Below, one piece after another: positions 49,044 through 62,400 of a DNA stretch of 64,000 bases (the first letter of the stretch is position 1; each line of letters starts with the position of its first letter). Source of the stretch: Pomacea canaliculata (taxonomy: Eukaryota > Mollusca > Gastropoda > Architaenioglossa > Ampullariidae); contig NC_037593.1 of assembly GCF_003073045.1 (NCBI RefSeq), positions 12,036,735 through 12,100,734 of the forward strand, in the 5' to 3' direction. A model generated the notes under the pieces. It was given only the letters and a program-made list of their open reading frames with translations. It was not told the DNA's origin and ran no database searches. Both the position numbers and the translations under genes were made by a program.

Positions 49044-51386
49044 GTTTTCAGTTAACCGTTGTAACACTGGTTATGATGAAAATGATAATTAATAATAAAG
49101 TTATTTTTTATCGTCCTCTTTTTTGGTAAATAAGAGTTAACCTGTTGAGTTAGTTACCTTTTGTATTTATGTAAAATTTAAAAGAGATTTGTGGTTTAAG
49201 TGAGCTGTGAAAGTAGAAACGGATGCAGTACTTCTCGAACAAATCCTTTGCAGGTAGCCGCCACACTGTGGAACTCTTGACCCTAAATGATCTCAGATAA
49301 CATTGATAGTTTACAACAGTCTCGACCGTTATTCCGGTTGCTTTCAGACTTATGTTACTTTGCAAACACCATTAACTGTATACAAAGCCTGGTACGTTTT
49401 AAAGATAATTTGATACCACACTGTACCAAAGCTTTAATTTTTATTTCTCTATTTTGAATATGAATGATAGAAAGGTTCCAAATGCTTCCTAAGTTATTCC
49501 CTTCACTGGTTAAATCACGAACATGCGCAGACAAAGCATCTGGATTGAATTTCCGCCATGAGTTGATGTGCTCTGTCCGTGCGGATAGTGTGTGCACCTC
49601 AGAAGAGCCAGGTGCAATGTTTTGAGTAGGAAAAGCAGTAGCCCATGCTAATTGAGACAGTAGAGAAGTAAATATGTTTGTCCTCGCTTGGCTCGTAACA
49701 CTGGACAGGGCACAAGAGGAAATGGAGAATGATTGACTGTTCAAAGGAATTTAAAAAAGAAATGTCCGTCAATGTACTGGCAGTTTGACATTCTGACCTG
49801 TCCTCTTGTGTTCAGGGTCAAGGGTGTCCGCAGTCTGCGGGTGGTGGATGCCTCCATCATTCCCACCATCGTCTCTGGCAACACCAACGCCGCTGTCATC
49901 ATGATTGCAGAAAAGGCCGCAGACATCATCCGGGGCCGCACCACCGTGTAACGTCAGCATCGGATCACGTGTGGAAGACATTGTGGGATTGAATGCGTTC
50001 GAACCTTAAAGTTGATCTGGTCTGAAACATCTGAGACACCAAGCCTTGCCATCATCCATTCGTGGGAATGTCCAAGGGGACAGTTCGTTAAGCACAGCGC
50101 ACATTTCAAAACGTTATACAGAAAACCTCAAGGTCTTTCTTCCACTTGTCCTGTTGCACGAGAAAGACATTGTCATTGCAGTTAATACTAGCACTGCTTA
50201 ACTATTTTTTTTTGTCGCAACAAAATATTCCAGATTCTTGATGTTTCTCGACACTTCGAAAAGTAAAATCTAATTTCCCCACAACTTTATTGACAACGGA
50301 CACTCTATATAAAATCATATCCTGTTTTCAGTGCAATTTTTGTTTGTCAAAAGTATTTTAGAGATCCAAAGAATGAGGCAACAGGTGGACTATTCATTCA
50401 GAAAGTGAAACCAGAACACAGCAGAACATTGTTCGTCATAAAGCTTAAAGTTATTATACACTAGTTTTTTTCTTTTTTATTATTGAGCCCTTTTATGATC
50501 ACCTGTAACACAAAGTGGAATATATTGCTAAGTACGAAAGTAATTGACGACATTTAAGGAAAAATCAGTTGTAAAGTATTCAAAGTTTCACAAACTACCT
50601 ATATATCAAACACATATTCTTGTAAGTCTTCAACATCTGCAATATAAATGGCTTACTCTAGTTTTCTTTATCCATATTTAAACATTTCTATGAGAGCCTT
50701 TTAAAAAATATTGAGTAGTTTAGTAGTTACTAAGCTTTCAGTTTTTCTTCCCTTGTTTTCTCAGTTTCTTGTTTTGATTAGAGACTATGTTTACTTCAAA
50801 AGCTTATAACTTTTTATTGACAAGAGATATAGACCTGCAAATTGGCTGAGCTTTTCTTCATACAAATTTAAACATTTGAAGGAGAGCATTTCAAGAAATA
50901 TTTAGTAGTTTGGTAGTTATACCGTTTTAAATCAAAGTTTCTTAAAATGTAACACAGTTTTTTTTACAAAAAAATTAAAAAAAAAAAACAAAACTCAACT
51001 AACCCTTAACTCAACCGGTGCCTGGCCTTAAGTTACTCTATAACTAGCTTGACACGAGCCCCCAGCATGCCTCAACCCAATGAAAGAAAACTCAAGGCAA
51101 TTTAGTACGTTTTAAAGATTACTATAATTTACCAACAATAACAGGGAATACACAAGAACAGGTAACTTGGTGATAAGTTGTCTCCCCTAACTTGGCTGGT
51201 TCCCTAGGTCGTCCCGTTCCCAACTGTTTCCCCTTATATCTAATACACACCACTTCGCACAACACACGCTCGCCACTTATCTCGTTACACCAAAAGTCAC
51301 GTGCACGTGGAGGCAGCCTCTGTTCGACGTCCCAGAACTGTTTGGGTCACGGTCAGTTGCAGCGACTTCTCTGTCTTCAGCGCAGA

Positions 51387-51713
51387 GACTCTGGCACTGT
51401 CTTGTTTACACAGACTCTGAGACTGTCTTGTTTACCACAGACTCTGGCACTGTCTTGTTTACCACAGACTCTGGCACTGTCTTGTTTACACAGACTCTGA
51501 GACTGTCTTGTTTACACAGACTCTGGCACTGTCTTGTTTACCACAGACTCTGGCACTGTCTTGTTTACTCAGACTCTTGTACTGTCTTGTTTACACAGAC
51601 TCTGGCACTGTCTTGTTTACCACAGACTCTGGCACTGTCTTGTTTACCACAGACTCTGGCACTGTCTTGTTTACCACAGACTCTGGCACTGTCTTGTTTA
51701 CCACAGACTCACT
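51387..51713 (+). repeat. 12-copy minisatellite, 25/27-bp units
   Basis: The unit is CTCTGGCACTGTCTTGTTTA followed by CCACAGA (27 bp) or CACAGA-type shorter forms (25 bp), repeated 12 times. Variants GAGACTG and TTGTACTG occur. Because 27 is a multiple of 3, long open frames run through it, but these are a by-product of the repeat. Confidence 0.95.
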
Positions 51714-52481
51714 CGTGTCGCTCTTGCTCTGGTCTTGCCGTGTGTCACCCCGGCTCTTCCGTCCCTTTAGATCTGGGTGTTGATTCAATGCAGCAGCTCT
51801 CAGAGACCGACGTTCCTTCACCAGATTCAGCTTTTACTGGTTTCATCAAACAGCTGCCGGTACTGAAGCACTATACACTCCGTCGTAGCGGGGTCAACGC
51901 AAATCTGAAATCAACTGTCAAGTCGACACACTTCTCAGGCAGGGTTGCAGTGAAGACTTTACACAGCTTTGAGCCGACTTCAGTCAACTTTACTCCACAC
52001 AAGTTGCATGCGAAAGACCCAGACGCTGATGTCACTCCCCAGAAGTTTCTAGCCCGAAATGCGGAGCTAGCATCTCGATCTTTCTGTCCAAAACCCCGTT
52101 CCATTGGCCAGTCATGCCACCTGACACACCACAACTAATCACGCCTCAAAGCCACCACGAGCATAGGCTCCCACCCGCGCCCGCGTAAATGACGTAATTT
52201 CTAGAGAGAGAAACCACGTCATTTCTAGAGTAAAACAGATGTGCAGACCCACACTACAGCCCTACCCCCAATCTTTCACGACACACGTAATTACGTGAAG
52301 ACTATGTTTCGATTTTTCCGGTTCAGGCATCACTGAAAAAAACAACAACAAAAAAACAAAACAACAAACCTTTGGTTCGAGTAGAATAGTTTCTAGTGTA
52401 TTGTCTGTTTTACAATTGGCATTTCTCCAATCAGTATGAGAGATTCTTTTGAAACTAAATATCATGCTTGCATTTTTCAGA

Positions 52482-52562
52482 CATTGCCTATTCCAAGTTT
52501 ATCCAAAACATCTGGTTAGTTCATAGCACCATAAAAGGTGTTCATTTGTCTTCCTTTCTCTG
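52482..52562 (+). repeat. Orphan copy of the GMC promoter-proximal block
   Basis: CATTGCCTATTCCAAGTTTATCC..., GGTTAGTTCAT, CATAAAAG and TTGTCTTCCTTT match 26,586-26,670 in order and spacing with a few changes. No GMC exon follows before unit 4, so this is a detached or decayed fragment of a unit. Confidence 0.65.
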
Positions 52563-55500
52563 CCTCAGAAAATGTGCATGTATTGTTTTCTTCCATCCCC
52601 GTATAGTCTGTCAAAACATTTGCACCTCGAATTCTATCGGTAATTATGTACTGAAACCATTTTAGTCTGATGTATTGTATTTTTTTTCACCAAGGTAATC
52701 ATATATTTAATTTGTTTTCCCTTTTGAAGAAACATTAGAATATACTTGTTCTTTCTGTTAATATTTCATAAAAATTTTTGAAAGATTTCGTAATAGAATT
52801 AATTAGTTTTGCAGATTTTGATGTCTCTATATTGTTCTTAATTGTAATGCCCGCTGAATGAATACATTGGTTAATTACCCTACCACATCCCATGTATGTA
52901 ACTATATTGTAACTCCGTACTTTCCATTAATCTCACCAGCTAAGAGTAGAGTGCCAGATTCATTATTTTGTTTATTGCTCTGTAACCTGTTTTGAATGCA
53001 GAATATATCCTTGTTGCTCAGCTGAAATATAGTATTTAAATTTATTGGTTGTGCCATCACTTCCTTTGATGTTTCCAGCTTAATGCAATAATAAAATTCT
53101 TTACATACATTTAATACATATTTCCAAAGTTATTTATGTGATGGGTGTAATTGTACCTATTTGATCTATATTTATTTACATCTACAAGCTTAGGGTATAT
53201 CTTTAACACGATATCTTTTCATTGGTACTTAGTAGTCAGCTTCTTAATCCAAGATAACTTAAGTGCTTTTATATAGGTAAATATGAGATATCCTAAACTT
53301 CCATTGTTTTCACTGATTTTCGTATTTATCTTCTCAGGGTTCAAATTCCAAATGAACTTAAAGCATAGTCTTTGAAGATCCCGTATATCTGTAATTGTGA
53401 GGTTGTCAATAAATGAGTTATGTTAAAATTAATAACTTTAGCTTTTCTACCAACTGGTGGGATAACTCTTTAGAGCCAAGACTAAAGCTCATTCGCCACG
53501 CGTAGTAAGCGGTTGCGCGACAGCGCTACTTGTCCCAGCCCACGCGTCGCCTGTATCTGTACGACGCACTGTTGTACCACAGTAGAGTCTGTCGAGTGTT
53601 TAGTTCTGTGCGTAAATGAACGAATACATAAGGGGAGAAATACGGGAACCGTAAGGAATTGTTCCTCTTTCAATTACTTCTCTTTAAATCTGAAAAAATC
53701 AACCAATCAGGTATTTTCTCCATGTTAAAACCACGCGAAGGTTTTTACTTCAGCGCCATTATGACATTCGTAGCAGGTTACTCAATTCGACGTGGATTTG
53801 TACTCAAACAACCGAAAATGAGAAGAAAACAGTAAGTAATATTAAAATTCAAAGGTATATTCTCATTAAATATATGCCTGTTTGTGCTTTTGTGTGTGTA
53901 TATATTTAAAAATTTTTTTCTGATTGTCGAACTTTTGACCTACAGCCCCATTTTGTGAGTTCTCGGTCCGATACAGTTAAAGTCTTTCAGTTGATTTTAC
54001 TACAAGACAACAAAACGTATATTTCTTAAAATGTAAACCAGGTAAATCTATTTTAAATGATCTTTAAAACGGAGTATCACACATAGTTGTTGTTAATGAA
54101 GGATATTAAATATAATTTTTTTAAAAATACCAGTCGAGATTTCATTCGCGGTCATTCTCTGCTGCGTACACCGGGGTCGAACGGGCTACCGCAGCAGCTG
54201 CGTATTGAAATGTTTATGTGTGAAAGTTGCCGAAGTATTTCGTTTTTGCATCGCATCTAAGTCTAACGAGGCAGTGACAGCTTCTTCTCCATTTGTAACT
54301 CGGACATGGCGGAAACAAAGAAATAAACCGGTGACAGTCGCTGAAAGAACATCCCCTGACTGGAATGGAACCAGCCGCTTTGGTAGCCAGACGGCGACGG
54401 CGCCACGTAGTTAGTGTAACGACGGATTGAGTAACGAGAGGATTACATGTTGGTATCTGGGTCTAGACCAGTAACAACCAGTATTGTGAGAATGTGCAAA
54501 ACGGTATACATGCTCGAGAAACAGTGCGCGTGTGAGATAGAAATTTGCAGGTTCCTTCTTCACGCGAGGCTGCTGACATTTGTTTACAGAAACGTTCCCA
54601 AAACGAGTTTTAAAAAAGACTATGTCACGAAAACGAGTAAAATTTTTTTTAGATAATTAACCGTTCGAAGCAGAAAAACATGTAACAACGTTTCTTAAAA
54701 GATAAGTCGACAAGTTACTGTTCAGATTAACACGACAGTAAAAGTACAGTAAGTAGGACTGTAACAATGAGATTCGATTCGGGCCGGGAGTGTAACTTCC
54801 CTTAACGGTCCCATTTCTCAGCCCCAAAGGTTCCCTTTCGGGGCCGATGTACTCTTGCAGGCTGGGTCTGCTCTGACACGGGCAAAAGTGAGTGAGGCGA
54901 AATAAAAGAATTGGTAAATGTCAGTGTGAGAGGGATAAATAATCGTGAGACTCCTGTCACAAGAAGGGAGGGAGCGGGTACCCAGTCTTACAAGCTGCTA
55001 GTGCAGAAGCGGTGCAGGGTGCATCGTGGCAGGGTGCATCGTAGGGACGGAATTTATTTTGCACGGGCCATCAAGGAGAGCCCCCAGTGAGAAACTGGTA
55101 AGATTTTTCTTTAACTGTCGCAGAATGTTACTGATGTCTTCTTGGTGCTGGTTAGAATCATGGTAACGGTGGTAGGTGAGAGGGCAAGATAATAGTCTTT
55201 GTAAGTATAAGGGATAAATCAGTGATAAGAATGTAATGCATACATCAAAGCAGGGTTAGATGATCCCAGGAAACGAGAGTTGACACAAAAAAGCCTAACA
55301 TGTGTAGGAGACGATGTGTTAATGTTAAACGTCAAGATGGTCGACTCGGTGACAAGCCAGCGACAACATTAATAATTGAAGGAAGGTTGTGTACCGGCTT
55401 TCAGAAAAGTATTATTTGAGTGAACGACGAAGAAGAAGAAGAAGAAGAAAAGTATTGTTTAGATAACGGATTGAGGTGGCTAGAGCGAACCAAGCGTGAC

Positions 55501-57657
55501 TGTGGTCTTCCTGTTATCAACGATGGATTGTTGTGGCTTCAAGGAGAAGCGTATTGTTTCTGGTTATAAGGTCTATGGACAAAGCTTTTCAACTTTAGAA
55601 ACAAGACCCTCTTCTTTGAGTTCTCCATATTCCCCAGTGCAACTACTTACCTTCGCTTCATAAGTAACAAAAAGTTTATGAAATGCTAGAATCCTGGCTA
55701 TAAACGGTATGTCACGGAATGTAATATACTTAATACTGTCTGAATGGAATGTCCATAAAACATGGCGACTGAGGTTTATTTTGGCGGTGCGTTTACTTTT
55801 GTTGATGTTATCTCATGAACCTGATCACGTGTCTACAAAATTTACCTTTATCACCTAGTATGAAAACCTCGACAGAGGCAACATATTGCAACACACAATT
55901 ATAAATATCTTTGCGTTGAAGTATTAACTTTTTTTTTTAATGGATAGGAATATTCTTCAGGTATTTCAGGCTGAGTTGAGGTTCCTGGTTTAATGCTTAC
56001 ATTGATTACAATGTTAATTTACTTTTTTCTCCCAAAGACTCTGGCATGAAAATAATAAAAAAAAAAAATTAAAAATGCAGGAATAAAATATACCACATGC
56101 GCAAACGTGTTTTCGTTAGAACTGATGTCTGTCGTCAGAATATGGCGACGAAGGCAACAAAATAAGTGTTAAGCTGCTATTGTTCTTTTTTGTTTGTTTG
56201 TTTGATTGTTTATTTACTCTGTGCGCGAGTGATGGTAGGGTGAGGAAAACTAGCAACGACCTTCTGACACTGAGTCGCAACTTGAGACTATAGGTGGCTG
56301 AAATAAGAGGACATCTCGGCCTTGAACTGCAAGTGAACTGCAGGTTAACTACCACCAGTCCTATGATAATGGCTTCTGTGGAAAACAGTAAGACTGGGGA
56401 AATTTATGCAACGAAACGTTTGAGGCCAACATCTGTACGCCACTATTTAGGAGAGGTCGTATTGACAATCAAAACAGACAATTCATTAGTGTAACCAGTC
56501 TCACCTGCCCTTTAAGTGGTGACCCATGGATAGGCCAATAGTGCAAGAAATACAGAGCCAAAGAGAGATCGGCTTTATTTTACCTCCATAAAGTAAATGG
56601 TATGATGGTGCCACATTTCTTGGTCAGTCAAAAGCCTTATTCCTCTTCGTAAGACCACAAGTGAATCGTAAAATAAAATTATGAAAGAAAGTCTGAATTA
56701 CATGAAAAGCTCACTGACTCCTCTCTGTCTCTCATTGAAGGAAAATCCCAATGCATCCGAAATTGCCAACTCCGACTATTCATTATCTTAATCATCAAAC
56801 TCTTTAGAAAACTGCCAACACCTTCCCCTCTCCTATATTTTTGCTTGAGAATGTTGACTAAAGTCTAATTTATTTACTATTTACTGGGAAATTTATTGAA
56901 ACTCTGTGCGGAGTAATTAAATTATTTAAAATTGAATCATCTCAGATAAATTATTTCATTCTTGCACTGTTTCACATAAGCTTTGGACTGTAATAGTAGT
57001 TGTATGCTAACAGTCTGTAAACAAGAAAAAATGAAATCAGAACCAAGTCCCCTGAAATAGAATAAAATTCATGTATTCTTCTGCCGATGTCAGTAAAATT
57101 ATTTTCTCCTCAAATATTGATTTGAATAGAAATAATGAAAGGTGTTTTTAAGCATCATGATGGTAACCTTCGAGTGACCTTTGGTTTCTGTGCACAAGTA
57201 CAGTTTAAGGTAGTATCACCTTCGTGTCCAAGAATGAAAACAGAAGAAAAGTTATCGCGATTGTAGCGGTAACACCGAAGTGTTTCAGTAACAGCGACTA
57301 GGTGTACTTTTACTTGTCACGTGACACTCCGTTGGGTGGGCGTTGTGCCTGAGTAACAAGAGGTCATAGCGAAGGACAGGTTACTTGGCGGTATCTCGAA
57401 CAGTGTCAACAAGTTGTGAGAATGTTTGTGTGCAAAATGATAGGCCCCAGAATTAGTGTGCGTGTGTGCGCATGTCACTAAGCGTTCGAGAGTAGAATGT
57501 GCATGTCACGTGAAGTTGCTGACATCTGTTTACAGCAACGTTGCGAAAAATAAAGCTGCATACAAGTTTTAAAACTAAGGTAGTACATATTACTAAAATG
57601 AGTACACCAAGAAAACAAACTACCGTATCGCGATAATGTAAAAGCAATAATGTATCC

Positions 57658-57884
57658 TAAAGGATAAGAAGACATAGGTGAGGTTAAGGACAGTAAAAGT
57701 ACAGTAAGAATGACGAAGGATAGGAAGACATAGGTGAGGTTAAAGACAGTAAAAGTACAGTAAGAAGGACGAAGGATAGGAAGACATAGGTGAGGTTAAG
57801 GACAGTAAAAGTACAGTAAGAAGGACGAAGGATAGGAAGACATAGGTGAGGGTTAAGGACAGTAAAAGTACAGTAAGAAGGACG
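57658..57884 (+). repeat. 57-bp minisatellite, four copies (unit 4)
   Basis: Same unit as 25,686-25,913. The units differ at a few bases in a pattern unlike unit 2, so the array has turned over since the duplication. Confidence 0.95.
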
Positions 57885-58359
57885 ACCGCTGTAATAGTGA
57901 GATGTTGCCTTATGTGACACTCACACAAAAGTGAGACGAAACAATTTTAGCTTTGTTCATGTTCTACAGACCTGGGAGAGGAAAATGAAAGAGTTTTTAA
58001 AAACCATTGTGAGGAATATACACACAGCAAATATAAAAATAAGGAATTGATAATATTTCAAATCTTGTTTATATATCATTGTGACAGTCTTGCTGGAAAT
58101 AAATCTATAAATCAAAAATATTTTCTTACTACCGACAGCCTGCTGGAGCCACACATATTCAAAGCCACTAACACAAGGAAGTTTTATTTTTAAGAAATAA
58201 ATCCGAAATGCGCTTAAAATTTTCTTGTAGATGTAACATGTTTACATGTAAATTGTTTCTGGGAAGTTTTCTCATCAATATAACTATGACAAAGTTAGTA
58301 TTTAATACACCTAACTTATGTTGTCCCCAAAAGTCGATAACATCCCAGATCGCCATAGA

Positions 58360-58710
58360 TTATTTTATTTAGTGTTTAGAGATGAGCATGTACACCTTTT
58401 CAACAGTCTCAAACTTATGGAAACTCCAGATTTCCGAGATGTAAGAAAGTTTTGGTACAACCTGAGAATCGAATATCTTGAAAAATACGTTCCTTGGTAA
58501 ATTTTCGATTTAACCTTGGCATTTTATAAGCTTGGCACCGATTTTTACCTTTTTGCCAAATCCTCGACAGCCTGGGAGAGGGAGAGTTTGTAAAACAAAG
58601 ACCAAGACACAACACCTTGAGTTTTTTTTTAAACCGCAGGTGAGATCTCTGATGTTTAAAGGTGTGTGTCTCGTGAAGAGAACTAAACTGAAGAGGTAGT
58701 ATCTTGTCAT
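58360..58710 (-). mobile_element. LINE reverse transcriptase fossil, unit 4
   Basis: Counterpart of 42,365-42,705 with more indels. The YLGL/LSY-type blocks are split between frames. Confidence 0.5.
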
Positions 58711-59435
58711 GAGCTAGACTTAGTAATTTGACAATTATTTTGCTACCGACATAGCTCGTTTGCTATTTGTAACATTATTCGCGGAGCATACAAAATAATC
58801 TACTTGAAAATTAGCTTATTTTATTCGGTCAAACTGTAATTTCGCCGAACTTTTGAAACTTGTACAATAGCAGCCTGCCTTCCTGAATCCCCCAAATCCG
58901 CCTTTTGTCATAAGATGAGAGAGAAATATGCTCATTGCCTTTTCCAAGTTTATCCAAAACAGTCTGGTTAGTTCATTGCGCTACAAAAGTGTTCAATTGT
59001 CTTCCTTTATCTGCTGTCATGACCTGCCGCGTCCTGCAGTTCATCTCACAGGTGTTTCATGCACTTTGATTCTTAGTGCTTTTGCTTTTTTTAAAATTAA
59101 TCTCTTTATTTTCTTATGATTATTCTGGGCTACAGCTGATGCAGAAGTCATGTGCATACGCGTATGTCTTGTCATATACTCGTTTGCATACTATCTTGTA
59201 ATGGGTCTCCCTTGTCCACCAAAACTTATGTTGTTGTTATTATTTTTATTAGTATTTATTAATTATAATTACTTGTTACTGAATATGCCGTTTTCTCGGC
59301 GACCTGGACGTTCCAAACCCTGACTTATAACATATAGGAATCTACAATTAAAAATACCTCCTTCTCTCTCTCACACACACGAGCTCGCAACAGCGATCAA
59401 ACCTTACAGACTAACCCACCTGTTTCAGACGAGAG

Positions 59436-62400
59436 ATGGCGGCCTTGATGTCAGTTGCTGCTGTGGTGCTGGTAGCTGTGATAGCTTTGGTGGTCGTCAT
59501 ACTGCTTCCCGAGTCTCCAACTCCACTCACAACCTCCATTGATGCAGAATACGACTATATTATAGGTGAGGAACTAATGAATAGATCATAGTAATTAATG
59601 AATAGGTCATTATGTTGTATATCAGTCCGCCCAGGTGATAAACTAATGAACAGATGAAACTTATAATAATTGTTATGTTGTCCACACAAGTACGTTAGGG
59701 TGTGAGACACCAACATCATCTTCACGTTGTCAATCATTAGTCTCAGATTCATCGTTGACCCTTGATAGACAAGTTACACCTGTCTGTCAGACTGCCTATT
59801 GTGATAGAAAAGTTACAGCTGTTTGTCAGTCTGCCTATTGTGATAGAAAAGTTACAGCTGTCTGTCAGTCTGACTGTTGTGATAGATAAGTTATAGTCGT
59901 CTGTAAGTCTACTTATTGTTATAGGTTACAGCTGTCTGTCAAGCCGCCTATGAGTTCCGCCACATTCTCTCTACACACGCTGTCGCCACTCTTGTCTGTG
60001 AGTTTGTTCTATCTCGGCTTGATGGTTGCTAGCTGCCCCTCAAACCTTCTTCATTCACTCCACAAAGTACAAAACTCCTTTGCACTTCTATCGTTTAGAG
60101 CTAGGACATGAGACCATGTCAGTCATCTCTTTCGTTTTCTACACTGGCTCCTGCCCTGACTATTTCCGTTAACTTCTTTCTCTACATTCCTGCCAGTATA
60201 TTTCATCTGATGACGCCCCGTCACCAAAACAACAGGTGGTCACCGGATTGTATAGGTACTGCGCAGCAAAAAAGTGGAATTCTCCTCCATTCCATTTCCT
60301 TCAACCTATCATAGAATCCTTTAAATCGGCACTTTAAAACATTTGTTCCACGAGCGTTACTCCTAACCCCAGTCACCATATTAGTCTTCCTGCTCGTCTT
60401 CCTCTGCAGATTTATAACACTCTCCATCCTTATTGTTTGTTCCCTGATTGTCCGTTTGTCTCACTTGTCAGCATAGCTGTCCTTCCATCCTTCCTATTCT
60501 ATCCATTACTTCTACTTGTCGCAAGCCTAGTACAGACTTTTCTTAAAGTTCGCATCTTGCTGATGTGGAATGTGGACTCTGTCGAGAATACAGACATTTG
60601 ACAACAACTGTATGAGCAGGTCGCTCTGAACATTTGATGTGAGACACAAAGCAATGAGTTTGTCGTAGGCACGGTCACAACCCTTTAGGCCGTCTAGGGA
60701 CACCAGCAACTCCCTTTCAGGTGCAGGTTGGTCTGGTTTGGCCACGTGACCCGGCAGGACACTCTAAGACCGTCTTTCAATGTACATTGGATGGGGTAGA
60801 CGCTAAGATGAAGGAAGATGTGGACTGCAAAGATACAGAAGTGGACTGGTCGTTCCAAGCAGGAATTGTCGACCGCTGCTCGACTTGTCAGCCCCAGTGT
60901 GTAACAACTTGCTCCCTCCGACAACAAATATAACTATTCATCAACTACTACCAGACAATAGACGAATGAATGAATTAAAGCAAATCACGAGTACTGTCTT
61001 TCAATGATAGCCTTGTTATAACCGAGTATGCTATAATAGATGTATATTGTCACAGGGATACACTCAAACAGGAGCAAGAGAATGACGGGAGAAAAATCAG
61101 CTGGAAAACCAACCGTGCCAAACAAGATTTTGTCTGCGTTGCAATGTACCTTGCTGTGTTTTATACTTACATTATTTATTTCTACAATTGCCAATGAATG
61201 AATACAAGGTCTGAGATGCCGTTTGTTTATCATGTGCTTTAGTGGGGGCGGGGTCAGCGGGCTGCGTGCTGGCCAGTCGGCTGTCCGAAGATGATGACGT
61301 GCGTGTCTTGCTGCTGGAGGCGGGGCCAGACGACCAGGGCGTGACAGCTTTTTCTGTTCCTCTTTATGGCGCGTGGAATGTGCGGAGGAAAGACTTCAGC
61401 TGGAACAGTTTCACTGAATCTCAGAGCCACAGCCTAGAAGGCTATAAACAAAAGGTGACAGTGGAAAGCTAACACTGACACATAGATTGGAGGACACACA
61501 CACACAGAGTGGTGGTGTACATGTATCCCTGTGTTAGAACTCATACTCATGTAGTATTTATGATTTGGTTTATTTGATTACATAACAAGTAACCTATAAA
61601 TCTTTAAATAATCAGTAAATATCCTATAAAAAAGAGTAAAGAAAAAGATAAAGTGAGAGAGAATAAAGTATGAATGTATTAGCTGATACAAACTACTGAG
61701 CGGACAGGTCTATGTGTGTGTACGCGCGTGCACGCATGTGTGCGTACATGTTTGATATTATAAAGAATTTTGCGTGTGTGTACAGATACCTATGTATGTG
61801 GAGGTATTCGATTTTGTATGAGGTTTACATTGTATACTATATGCACAACTTACTTGCGAATATGTCAGTGTCCCTGAAAGAATGAAAGAATAAAATATTT
61901 TGCATGTTGTATCTTTGTCTCACAGGCATTGACGTTTATACGCACACAAAATAAAATCAAATATTTGTTTTCAGTATTTAAAAGAACAGTTTATCGTGTA
62001 CAGAATAAACACTGTTTTTTTTTTCTCGAAAGAAAACGATGTTTACAAGAGGGAAGGTTCTGGGCGGAAGTTCCAACCTTAATGCGATGATCTACATCCG
62101 GGGCAGTCGACATGATTATGATAATTGGGCCAAGTCCGGCACAGAAGGCTGGAGCTACCAGGATGTATTGCCCTACTTCTTGAAGTCGGAAGACATACTC
62201 AGTCCTGATTTGTTGGATTCCAGTACGTGCTGAACATAACAGATTTATGTTCGCAAAGCTTACAAAAAAAAAAAAAAGAAAAAAAAGAGGGAAAGCAATA
62301 GAATCGAATAAATGATAGAGCAGTTTGACAAAATCGTGAAACTGGATTTCTGAATAATCAATGTCTTCCATTTCATTCTCAGCACTTCCACATCTTGAAA

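Larger units (their letters stand above)
43587..49951 (+). pseudogene. GMC oxidoreductase copy 3 (exon 9 lost; probably nonfunctional)
   Basis: Exons present: 43587-43716, 45346-45557, 46135-46324, 46620-46748, 46998-47287, 47546-47696, 48010-48152, 48639-48813 and the last exon 49816-49951 (stop TAA). All are in frame with intact splice sites and match copy 2 exon by exon. Exon 9, which would carry the catalytic His motif and 75 residues, is absent. The DNA equivalent to 32,344-32,943 of copy 2 is replaced by a (CAA)n tract at 48,989-49,043. Splicing exon 8 (phase 1) to exon 10 shifts the frame and ends early. The FAD motif GAGSAG, signature 1 and signature 2 remain. Alternatives: an assembly error at the microsatellite, or a very recent null allele, since the rest is undamaged. 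Confidence 0.85.
36848..50150 (+). repeat. Tandem segmental duplication, unit 3
   Basis: It aligns with unit 2 from 22,074 and unit 4 from 54,209. It carries extra DNA not found in unit 2 or 4: an AT-rich insertion near 37,310-37,375, the Tigger element (38,079-38,898) and the solo LTR (39,139-39,640). The gene part is nearly identical to unit 4. Confidence 0.85.
49952..54208. other. Spacer between units 3 and 4; no supported gene
   Basis: It holds the diverged 3' flank of copy 3, a 70-bp imperfect direct repeat (about 50,670-50,745 and 50,858-50,925, ending in TATTTAGTAGTTTGGTAGTTA-like sequence), a 27-bp minisatellite (51,387-51,713), an orphan copy of the GMC promoter-proximal block (52,482-52,562), AT-rich DNA to 53,450 and a short GC-richer patch near 53,490-53,610. 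Confidence 0.45.
54209..59435 (+). other. Duplicated upstream DNA of unit 4; no supported gene
   Basis: It carries the same modules as unit 2: leader-exon-like donor (AAACTG|GTAAGA at 55,098), a 57-bp minisatellite with four copies (57,658-57,884), the CACGTG palindrome with one change (57,314-57,327) and the TACAAAAG box (58,982-58,989). Confidence 0.5.

Noticed and set aside
51428..52138. 236-codon open frame
   Set aside because: Its first half is the translated 27-bp minisatellite, open because the unit is a multiple of three. The rest has no recognised domain and no splice support.
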